From Alphaproteobacteria bacterium (lineage in GTDB: Bacteria; Pseudomonadota; Alphaproteobacteria; Acetobacterales; Acetobacteraceae), in assembly GCA_017307285.1 (NCBI GenBank), contig JAFKFI010000060.1:26048-90047 (forward strand): DNA of 64,000 nt, read 5' to 3'. Below the pieces are notes generated by a model. That model made no database searches, had not been told where the DNA came from, and worked only from the letters and a program-made list of their open reading frames with translations. The translations under genes and the position numbers were made by a program. Each line of letters opens with the position of its first letter. Within the stretch, counting starts at the first letter, position 1. This document shows positions 56,861 through 64,000 of the stretch, one piece after another.

Positions 56861-59793
56861 GTCCCGATCTCCCCCACCTGCCGAACGAATGCGGCGCGCA
56901 CCTCGCGCGCCGTCGCGTCAATGGTGGCCCTGAGCGCGCCGAGGTCAACCGCCCCCGTCGCCTCCAGCAGGGGACGCATCGAGGCGTCCGGCAGGTTCTC
57001 CGGCGCGTTGCGCCCGGCGGTGATGCGCAGCATTCCCTGCGCCGTACGCCACAGATGGTCGGCGCGGATCAACAGCCTGGCATCCTCCTCCGGCAGCACC
57101 CCCGCGCCGGTCAGCCGCGCAAGCGCGATCCGTGTGGTCTGGCTGCATACTTCCGGCCGCTCGCGCGCATGCACGAGTTGGAGCGCCTGCGCGACGAACT
57201 CCACCTCCATCTGCCCGCCCGGCCGATGTTTCACGTCCCACGCACCCTCGGGCGGCAGCTCGCGGGCGAGCCGGGCGCGCATCGCGGCGGCATCGGCGCG
57301 AACCTGTGCGGGATCGCCGGCTTCCGCCAATGCCTCGGCGATCGCCGCTTGCACCCGCGCACGGAGCGCCGGCGGGCCGGCGACGACGCGGGCGCGGGTC
57401 AGCGCCATGCGCTCCCAGGTCCAGGCATCGGCGGCGTGATAGCGGCGGAACGCGCCGAGCGAGACCGCCACCGGCCCCTTGTTGCCCGACGGGCGCAGCC
57501 GCATGTCGACCGCGTAGAGCGGCCCGTCGACGCCCGGCGCGGTGAGGGCCGCGATGAAGGCGTGAACCGCGCGGATGAACCACTGGCTCGCCGGTAGACG
57601 GCGCGCGCCACGGCTTTCCGTGACCTCCTCGGGATGGTCGTAGACCAGCATGAGATCGAGGTCGGACCCCGCCATCATCTCGCGCCCGCCCGCCTTGCCG
57701 AGCGCCACCACGGCCATACCGCCGCCGCGCACCCGCCCGAAGCGGGCGGAGAAATCAGCCAGCACTCGGGGCAACAGCACGGCGAGCGCCGCGTCCGCGA
57801 GTGCCGTCCGCCGCAGCCCGGCGGCGTCGGCATCGAGCCGCCCTTCCATCGTGGCGACCGCGATGGAGAAGCCCTCCTCGCGCACGGTGCGGCGGATCAG
57901 CTCGATCGCCTCCTCCAGCTGCCGCGCGTCCTTGAGCCGGGCGCGCAACAGCCGCGCCGGGTTCGCCGCCTCCTCGGGTGCCAGCAGCCCATCGAGCGCG
58001 GCTGGATTGCGGGCGAGATGGTCGGCGAGCATCGGCGCGGCGCCGAGCACCGCGGCGACCCGGTCGAGCAAGGCGGGATTGCGTTCGAACAGCGACAGGA
58101 TCTGCACGCCGGCCGGCAACTGGGCGATCAGCGCGTCGAAGCGGCCGAACGCCACGTCGGGCTGCGGCTGGTGCGCCAGCGCGGCGAGCACGCCGGGCAG
58201 CATCCGTCCCATCATGTCGCGCGCCCGCTCGGAGCGCATCGCGCGCACCCGGCCGGCTTGCCAGCCGCGCACGGTGCCGACGATCCGCTCGATATTGGCG
58301 AAGCCGAGTGCCCGCAGCGCCGCTGCCGTCGAGGGCGGCGCCTCGTCCACGCCGCTGAAATCGAGCCGGTCCGCGAGCTCCGCCGCCTCCGGCAGATCCG
58401 GCACCTGCCCGAACACCTCGGCGTATCGCTCGCGCACCCGACCGAGATGGCCCAGCAGCGTCTCCGCGAACTCCGCCGCATCGGCAAAGCCCATGAACAC
58501 CGCGAACCGTGCGAGGTCCGCCGGCCGTTCGGGGATGGCGTGGACCTGCCGGTCGTTGACCATCTGCAGCCGATGCTCGACCGAGCGCAGGAAGCGATAG
58601 GACGCCGCAAGTTCCACGGCAGCGGCGCGCGGCACATGGCCGGCGCGCGCCAGCAGACGCAGCGCGCCGAGCGTCGTTGGATCGCGCAGCTGCGGATCGC
58701 GTCCGCCCCAGACCATCTGCAGGGTCTGCGCGAGAAACTCGATCTCGCGAATGCCGCCTTCGCCGAGCTTGACGTTGTGGCCGGAAATGCGCGCCACGGA
58801 GTCGCGCTGGCCGCCGAGGCCGCCGCCCTTGTGCGCGTCGATCCGCCGCTTCATCGCGTGGATGTCGGCCACCGCCGCGAAATCGAGTCCGCGCCGCCAG
58901 ACGAAGGGGCGGATTTCCTCGAGGAACGCGTCGCCCATCGCGAGGTCGCCGGCCACGGGACGCGCCTTGATCATGGCGGCGCGCTCCCAGTTCTGCCCCA
59001 TGCTCTCGTAATAGGCGATCGCGGCCTGTATGGAGACGGCGGGCGGCGTGGCGGCTGGGTCGGGGCGGAGGCGCAGGTCGGTGCGGAACACGTAGCCGTC
59101 GATGTCGCGCTCTTCCATGAGCGAAACCAGTCCGCGGGCCAGGCGTGTGAAGCACGTGCCCATCCGGTCGGGATCGCCGCTATAAACGCCCTTGTCCGGG
59201 TCGTAGAGGACGATGAGGTCGACATCGCTCGAGTAGTTCAGTTCGCGCGCTCCGAGCTTGCCCATGCCGAGCACGGCGAAACCGCTTGCCCGCTCGGGGT
59301 CGTCGGGATCGGGCAGGCGCAACTCCCCGGCGTCATGCGCCGCCCGCAACAGCTGCGCGACGGAGGCCCGGAGCGCGGTCTCGGCGAGGTCGGACAGCGC
59401 CTCCGTAACCTGATCGAGCGTCCACACGCCGCCGATATCGGCCAGCGCGGTGGCGAGCGCCACGATCCGCTTGGCTTGCCGCAGCGCGGCGACGACGTGC
59501 GGACGCGACGCCGAGGCGGGCAGCGCGGCAGCCGCGCCGATCGCCGCGCGCACCACGGGCGCCGGGCCGCGCTGCACAAACTCCTGCAGGGCGCGCCGCT
59601 CGCGCAATGCGAGCTCGGCCAGGTAGGGACTATTGCCGCCGAGCGCGCGAAGCATCGCGGACACGTCCGGCCGTGCGGCGAGCCTCGCCTCGGCGCGGCC
59701 GAGCTCGGCGAATTGGGCGACCAGGCGCGCCGCCGCTGCTGGGTCGAAGGGCAGCGGCCAGACGGCAGGCAGCGAGAAAGGTTCGTCGTCCAT
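56857..59793 (-). CDS. glnE: Bifunctional glutamine synthetase adenylyltransferase/adenylyl-removing enzyme
   Basis: A 978-residue regulator of glutamine synthetase. Two nucleotidyltransferase domains are visible: the N-terminal deadenylylase with ELNYSSDVDLIVLYD near residue 187 and the C-terminal adenylylase with MAGSDLDLMLVYD near residue 705. Each is followed by its helical domain, and between them lies the regulatory linker. It responds to PII proteins and glutamine. ATG 59793 is 17 bases from the GTG start of the divergent YhdP-like gene. Confidence 0.96.
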   Translation of the reverse strand: MDDEPFSLPAVWPLPFDPAAAARLVAQFAELGRAEARLAARPDVSAMLRALGGNSPYLAELALRERRALQEFVQRGPAPVVRAAIGAAAALPASASRPHVVAALRQAKRIVALATALADIGGVWTLDQVTEALSDLAETALRASVAQLLRAAHDAGELRLPDPDDPERASGFAVLGMGKLGARELNYSSDVDLIVLYDPDKGVYSGDPDRMGTCFTRLARGLVSLMEERDIDGYVFRTDLRLRPDPAATPPAVSIQAAIAYYESMGQNWERAAMIKARPVAGDLAMGDAFLEEIRPFVWRRGLDFAAVADIHAMKRRIDAHKGGGLGGQRDSVARISGHNVKLGEGGIREIEFLAQTLQMVWGGRDPQLRDPTTLGALRLLARAGHVPRAAAVELAASYRFLRSVEHRLQMVNDRQVHAIPERPADLARFAVFMGFADAAEFAETLLGHLGRVRERYAEVFGQVPDLPEAAELADRLDFSGVDEAPPSTAAALRALGFANIERIVGTVRGWQAGRVRAMRSERARDMMGRMLPGVLAALAHQPQPDVAFGRFDALIAQLPAGVQILSLFERNPALLDRVAAVLGAAPMLADHLARNPAALDGLLAPEEAANPARLLRARLKDARQLEEAIELIRRTVREEGFSIAVATMEGRLDADAAGLRRTALADAALAVLLPRVLADFSARFGRVRGGGMAVVALGKAGGREMMAGSDLDLMLVYDHPEEVTESRGARRLPASQWFIRAVHAFIAALTAPGVDGPLYAVDMRLRPSGNKGPVAVSLGAFRRYHAADAWTWERMALTRARVVAGPPALRARVQAAIAEALAEAGDPAQVRADAAAMRARLARELPPEGAWDVKHRPGGQMEVEFVAQALQLVHARERPEVCSQTTRIALARLTGAGVLPEEDARLLIRADHLWRTAQGMLRITAGRNAPENLPDASMRPLLEATGAVDLGALRATIDATAREVRAAFVRQVGEIGT

Positions 59794-59810
59794 ATGGCGT
59801 CAGGCTGGCC

Positions 59811-62800
59811 GTGAGGGGTCTGCCGGGTCAAGCGGCCCGCCACACCGGACGGCTGCTGCACGCTATCCTCACCTTCGCGCTGTTGCTCGTCCTGTTGGCT
59901 GGCGCAGGGGGCGCCTTCCTGGCCTGGCGGCTGGCGCAGGGGCCGATGGAAGTCACCTGGCTGGCCCGCCGGCTGGAGCAGCAAGCCAACGCGAATGGCG
60001 GCCCGACCCGGCTGCATATCGGCTCGGCCGCGCTCGCCTGGGAAGGGTTTCGCCGCGGCGTGGACATGCCGCTCGAACTCCGGCTCAGCTCCGTCACCGC
60101 GACGGGCCCCGACGGCGTGCGGATCGCCGACGTGCCGCGCGCCGAGGTCTCGCTGTCGGTCGGCGAATTGCTGCTCGGCCGGCTCCGTCCCCGTGCCGTC
60201 GAGGTCTACGGCGCCCGGCTGCGGCTGCTGCGGGCGGCCGACGGCGCGGTCAGTCTCGACCTCGGCAGCCTGACCGAAGCGGAGGACGCCGGAACGCCGC
60301 CGGCGGCGTCGGGCCCCTCTCCCTGGCCCGGCTTTCTCGCCGAGCTGGCAAGACCGGCCGGCACTGATCGCACCGAGCAGCGCGCATCGTTCATCGCGCA
60401 GATGCGCCGCATCCATATCAGCGACTCCTCGCTGGTGGTGGTCGACCAGCAGCTCGGCGCGACATGGCGCGCACCGATGATCGAAGTGGACTTGCAGCGG
60501 CTGACCCGAGGCGGCGTCGAGGGTAGCGGCGAGATCCGGCTGGCACTCGGTGATCAACACGCGACCCTGCACCTGATCGCATCGCTCGCGCCGGGCGGCA
60601 ACCGCACGCAGATTCGTGCGACCGTCGACGAGCTGCATCCCGCGGCGCTGTCCCGCACCGCCCCGGCCCTGGCTCCCCTCGCCGCGCTGGCGGCCCCCGT
60701 CGCGCTCACCGTCGGCCTCGAACTCGGCCCGCACCTCGCTCTGCAGAACGCGACGCTGGAGGCGAAGGTCGGCGCCGGGCAGGCGCATCTCGGCGATGCC
60801 GTCGTGCCGCTGGAAGGCGCGGGTCTGACCGCCGAGGGCAACGCCGACCAGGTCACGTTGCACAGCCTACAGGTCGCGCTGCACGGGCACGCAGGCGCCC
60901 CGCTCTCGCAACTCGAGGCGAGCGGGAAGATACGGCGGTCCGGCGGCCGGCTGCGGACCAACCTGTCCCTCGCACTCGACCAGGTCGCGTTCGCCGATCT
61001 GAAGGTGCTGTGGCCGGAGGGAGCGGGCGGCAATGCGCGGGATTGGGTGACGCAGAACATCACCGCCGGTGTCGCGCGCGACGCGCATGTCGAGGCTCAG
61101 CTGGACTCGGCCGAGGATTTCTCCGGCGTCGTGTTGTCGGGCGCCAGCGGTACGGTGGCGGGTGACGGACTGACGGTGCATTGGCTGCGGCCAGTCCCGC
61201 CGATCGAACGGGCGCGCGCCACGCTGCGCATCATCGACCCCGACACTCTGGAGATCGTGGCGCAGGGCGGCCAGCAGCATCCCGAGATCGCGCGCGGCGA
61301 GCCGCTGACGATCCGCGGCGGGCGGGTCAGGATTACCGGGCTCGAGCACCCCGACCAGATCGGCGCCATCGAGGCGCAGATCGACGGCGGCGCCGCCGAA
61401 ATCCTGGCACTGCTGCGCAACCCGCGTCTGCGGCTGCTCGACAAGCACCCCTTCCCGGTGCGCGACCCGGCGGGCAAGGCGAAGGTGAAGCTCAGCGTGC
61501 GGCTGCCGCTCGACAACGAGGTGAAGATCGACGACATCGCGGTGCGGGCCGACGCGCAACTGGCCGACGTGCATCTCGGCGGCATCGCCGCCGGCCGCGA
61601 CCTCGATGACGGGCAGCTCGATCTCGAAGCGTCCAACGACGGGTTGAAGGTGAACGGACAGGCCACGATCGCCGGCATCGGTGCCGACCTCGACGCCGAA
61701 ATGGATTTCCGCGCCGGCCCCCCCTCGCAGGTGACGCAGAAGGTCACGGTTTCCGGCCGGGCCAGCGCGCGGCAGATCGCGGCAGCCGGGCTCGACGCTG
61801 GTCCTATTCTGGCGGGAACGGCCGATCTCAACGCGGTATTGACCGAGCGGCGCGATGGGCGCGGCGCGTTGCAGGCCGATGCCGACCTGACCCGCGCGGA
61901 GCTGACAGCCGCCCCGCTCGGCTGGCGCAAGCCGGTCGGCAGCCCGGCCAAGCTGACGGCGCGGCTGGTGCTCAACCATGATCGCCTCACTGGAATCGAG
62001 GCGCTCACACTCGAAGGCAAGGACGTCTCGGTGCGGGGCCGCGCCGAGTACGGCAACGGCCAGGTCACGGCGCTCCGGTTCGACCGGCTCGTGCTCGGCC
62101 GTACGCAAGCGGAAGGCACCGTCCGATTTCCGCCCGCCGGGAAAAACGGCGGCCCGATCCAGGCCTCGTTCAACGGCGCGATAATCGACCTCTCGGCGGC
62201 GACGCAGCGCAAGCCGGAACCCTCCGCCTCGAAGCCCGAGACGACAGGGCCGTCCTGGACGCTCGAGGCACGCTTCGAGCAGGCGATCATGGCGGACGGG
62301 CGGAGCTTCAGCGGCGTTTCCGCGCGGGCCGACAATGACGGTCGCCTGTTCACGCGCCTGCTGGTGGATGGGCGCACCGGGCCGAATGCACCGTTCCGCC
62401 TCGACATCACGCCCGAGCGCGGCGGCCGGCGGCTCACCGGCACGGCCTCCGATGCCGGCGCGCTGCTCGCCGGGCTGGACCTGGTCGGCACCATGTCGGG
62501 CGGCCGCCTCTCGCTGACGGGGAATTACGACGACCGGCGCGCGGATCATCCGCTGTCCGGCACAGCGGAGATCACGGATTTCCGCGTGCGTGACCCCAAT
62601 GGGCTCGGCCGGCTGTTGCAGGCGATGACGCTGTACGGCCTGGTGCAGGCGGCAAGCGGCCCCGGCCTCGGCTTCACCAAGCTGGTCGCGCCCTTCCGCC
62701 TGACCGAGGATGCGCTCGATCTTGGTGAGAGCCGCGCCTTTAGCCCATCGCTCGGCCTCACCGCGAAGGGCCACATCGACCTGCGCCGCAAGATCGCCGA

Positions 62801-63011
62801 TGTGCAAGGCACCATCGTGCCGGCCTATTTCTTCAATTCGCTGCTCGGCAACGTGCCCATCATCGGCAAGCTGTTCAGCCCCGAGAGCGGCGGCGGGGTG
62901 TTCGCGGCGAGCTATACGGTGCGCGGCCCGCTCGACAATCCGACGATCACGGTGAACCCGCTCTCGGCGCTGACGCCGGGCTTCCTGCGCGGGCTGTTCG
63001 GGCTGTTCTGA
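59811..63011 (+). CDS. YhdP-like AsmA-superfamily envelope protein (DUF3971)
   Basis: A 1066-residue protein with one N-terminal membrane anchor (about residues 17-45, LTFALLLVLLAGAGGAFLAW). A long repetitive beta-rich periplasmic body follows, with an AsmA-like C-terminus (IVPAYFFNSLLGNVPIIGKLF...NPTITVNPLSALTPGFLR). This is the build of YhdP/TamB proteins, which bridge the periplasm and carry phospholipids to the outer membrane. GTG 59811 is the best start: an upstream extension would run through glnE. Confidence 0.88.
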   Translation: MRGLPGQAARHTGRLLHAILTFALLLVLLAGAGGAFLAWRLAQGPMEVTWLARRLEQQANANGGPTRLHIGSAALAWEGFRRGVDMPLELRLSSVTATGPDGVRIADVPRAEVSLSVGELLLGRLRPRAVEVYGARLRLLRAADGAVSLDLGSLTEAEDAGTPPAASGPSPWPGFLAELARPAGTDRTEQRASFIAQMRRIHISDSSLVVVDQQLGATWRAPMIEVDLQRLTRGGVEGSGEIRLALGDQHATLHLIASLAPGGNRTQIRATVDELHPAALSRTAPALAPLAALAAPVALTVGLELGPHLALQNATLEAKVGAGQAHLGDAVVPLEGAGLTAEGNADQVTLHSLQVALHGHAGAPLSQLEASGKIRRSGGRLRTNLSLALDQVAFADLKVLWPEGAGGNARDWVTQNITAGVARDAHVEAQLDSAEDFSGVVLSGASGTVAGDGLTVHWLRPVPPIERARATLRIIDPDTLEIVAQGGQQHPEIARGEPLTIRGGRVRITGLEHPDQIGAIEAQIDGGAAEILALLRNPRLRLLDKHPFPVRDPAGKAKVKLSVRLPLDNEVKIDDIAVRADAQLADVHLGGIAAGRDLDDGQLDLEASNDGLKVNGQATIAGIGADLDAEMDFRAGPPSQVTQKVTVSGRASARQIAAAGLDAGPILAGTADLNAVLTERRDGRGALQADADLTRAELTAAPLGWRKPVGSPAKLTARLVLNHDRLTGIEALTLEGKDVSVRGRAEYGNGQVTALRFDRLVLGRTQAEGTVRFPPAGKNGGPIQASFNGAIIDLSAATQRKPEPSASKPETTGPSWTLEARFEQAIMADGRSFSGVSARADNDGRLFTRLLVDGRTGPNAPFRLDITPERGGRRLTGTASDAGALLAGLDLVGTMSGGRLSLTGNYDDRRADHPLSGTAEITDFRVRDPNGLGRLLQAMTLYGLVQAASGPGLGFTKLVAPFRLTEDALDLGESRAFSPSLGLTAKGHIDLRRKIADVQGTIVPAYFFNSLLGNVPIIGKLFSPESGGGVFAASYTVRGPLDNPTITVNPLSALTPGFLRGLFGLF

Positions 63012-63074
63012 AGCCGGACCTTGACCGCGCCGCCGCCCGCGGCTTGGCTGCCGGCGACAGGGGAGGATCGGGCG

Positions 63075-63782
63075 ATGGCTGAGCTCAAGGCGTTGGTGTT
63101 CGACACGTTCGGCACGGTCGTGGACTGGCGCGGCAGCCTGATCGCCGAGCTCACCGAATTCGGCCGGCAACGCGGTCTCAGCGTCGACTGGGCGGCGCTG
63201 GTGGACGCCTGGCGCGGCGCCTACCGCCCCTCGATGGACCGCGTGCGCAAGGGCGAGCGGCCCTGGACCTTGCTCGACACGCTGCACCGCGAGACGCTTG
63301 ACCGGCTGGTGCAGGAATTCGGCATCAAGGGGCTGAGCGAGGACGACCTGCGGCACCTCAATCTCGGCTGGCATCGCCTCAAGCCGTGGCCGGACGCGGT
63401 GGCGGGGCTCACCCGTCTCAAGCGCAAATACATCATCGGTCCGCTATCGAACGGGAATGTCGCGCTGCTGCTGAACATGGGCAAGAACGCCGGCCTGCCG
63501 TGGGACACGATCTTCGGCTCCGACCTGTTCGGCCATTTTAAGCCCGACCCCGAGACCTATCTCGGCGTCTGCCGGCTGCTCGACCTGGCACCCGGGCAGG
63601 TGATGATGTGCGCGGCGCATAACTCCGACCTCCGGGCGGCACAGTCCCTCGGCTTGCAGACTGGCTTTTTCCCGCGCCCTGCCGAGCACGGCCCGCACCA
63701 GAAACAGGACATCGAGGCGGACGGCGGCTGGACCGTGGTGGCGAAGGACATCGAGGGTCTGGCCGCGCGGCTTGGCTGCTGA
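63075..63782 (+). CDS. Haloacid dehalogenase, type II
   Basis: A 235-residue HAD-fold enzyme. The nucleophile is Asp10 in LVFDTFGTVVDWR, with IGPLSNGN (Ser/Asn) and FKPDPETY (Lys), and the end motif MCAAHNSDLRAAQSLGLQTGFFPRP, all as in L-2-haloacid dehalogenases. Many close relatives are general phosphatases, so dehalogenation is not certain. ATG 63075 has GGGGAGG upstream. It follows the YhdP-like gene by 63 bases. Confidence 0.87.
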   Translation: MAELKALVFDTFGTVVDWRGSLIAELTEFGRQRGLSVDWAALVDAWRGAYRPSMDRVRKGERPWTLLDTLHRETLDRLVQEFGIKGLSEDDLRHLNLGWHRLKPWPDAVAGLTRLKRKYIIGPLSNGNVALLLNMGKNAGLPWDTIFGSDLFGHFKPDPETYLGVCRLLDLAPGQVMMCAAHNSDLRAAQSLGLQTGFFPRPAEHGPHQKQDIEADGGWTVVAKDIEGLAARLGC

Positions 63783-63897
63783 ACGCGGGATTTTGCCGTC
63801 GCCGCCCAGGTGCTCGGAAACTGGTGGGCCCACCCCGGAGTCTTGAGCCACCACCCCGGTGCCGCGACCGCGAAATTGCCGCCGAATCGGGCGACAT

Positions 63898-63911
63898 GCT
63901 AGCATGCTAGC
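63898..63911. promoter_or_regulatory. Perfect 14-bp palindrome, probable antitoxin operator
   Basis: GCTAGCATGCTAGC is self-complementary and is also a tandem repeat of ATGCTAGC. It lies 17 bases before the antitoxin start. FitA/VapB-type ribbon-helix-helix proteins repress their own operons by binding palindromes of the TGCTA...TAGCA kind. Confidence 0.55.
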
Positions 63912-63928
63912 GACCGTGGAGAGAGCCC

Positions 63929-64000
63929 GTGGCAACCGTCGTTATCCGTAATCTGGACGCCAAACTGCACGCGCGTCTGAAAGCTCGCGCCGCGTCGCAG
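63929..64000 (+). CDS. FitA-type antitoxin, ribbon-helix-helix (partial)
   Basis: Only the first 24 codons are in the window. MATVVIRNLDAKLHARLKAR is the DNA-binding strand-helix of FitA/Arc-type antitoxins, which neutralise a PIN-domain toxin encoded immediately downstream. It starts with GTG 63929 behind GGAGAG. A toxin gene is expected just beyond the right edge. Confidence 0.7.
   Translation, partial: MATVVIRNLDAKLHARLKARAASQ

Noticed and set aside
60867..63374. 835-codon minus-strand open frame opposite the YhdP-like gene
   Set aside because: No family resemblance and shadow-like composition; the plus-strand protein has an anchor and a recognisable C-terminus.

Overview
The window is about 70% GC with dense, mostly short-gapped genes. 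The gene content points to an alphaproteobacterium of the Rhodospirillales, most likely Acetobacteraceae. The evidence is the ispH-thrB-rnhA order, a periplasmic PQQ dehydrogenase, an OprB porin, a ScfR-type regulator beside isocitrate lyase, and a YhdP-like gene divergent from glnE. This placement is inferred from gene content; no rRNA or tRNA gene was seen.

Layout. 1-4130: gcvT (cut by the left edge) behind a tandem glycine riboswitch, a lipoprotein, then ispH-thrB-rnhA, where thrB has lost its catalytic loop and reading frame. 4157-11774: a KimA-like potassium/APC transporter coupled to a DUF4239 protein, a Cyc2-like cytochrome-porin fusion with a small cytochrome c, an MFS transporter and a PQQ dehydrogenase. 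11933-16049: a DmdC-like acyl-CoA dehydrogenase and a DmdB-like acyl-CoA ligase flanking a decayed segment with an SDR remnant and 33-bp repeats. 16112-22626: DUF72, an AI-2E family exporter and a complete branched-chain amino acid type ABC importer (livFGMH plus binding protein). 22787-29092: cyclopropane fatty acid synthase, a GST, a 59-residue membrane protein and the chaperone set grpE-dnaK-dnaJ. 29205-43574: a phosphodiesterase overlapping a CydDC-type fused exporter, an aldo/keto reductase, a transglutaminase-like protein, an amidohydrolase, OprB, a second DUF4239 protein, a quinone reductase, an ACS-family MFS and an HxlR regulator. 43636-45557: the VOC/DUF1428/VOC operon divergent from the HxlR gene, then an AT-richer Cys-rich secreted orphan. 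45735-51102: a paired acyl-CoA dehydrogenase operon, a DHA2-type MFS whose start lies in an intergenic repeat, a SnoaL-like protein and a YopT-type cysteine protease homologue. 51360-55380: FkbM methyltransferase, the ScfR-like regulator divergent from aceA, and an overlooked 53-residue protein carrying two copies of one motif. 55776-64000: a CDF transporter, bcp, glnE, a YhdP-like protein, a haloacid dehalogenase and the start of a FitA-type antitoxin behind a perfect palindrome.

The most unusual items are the C58/YopT-like protein, whose Cys-His-Asp spacing matches YopT; the small duplicated-motif protein behind aceA; the Cyc2-like cytochrome-porin; and the broken thrB. Acyl-CoA oxidation genes plus isocitrate lyase under a ScfR-type regulator suggest growth on short-chain or fatty acids. 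Several start codons are GTG or TTG and are noted as such.
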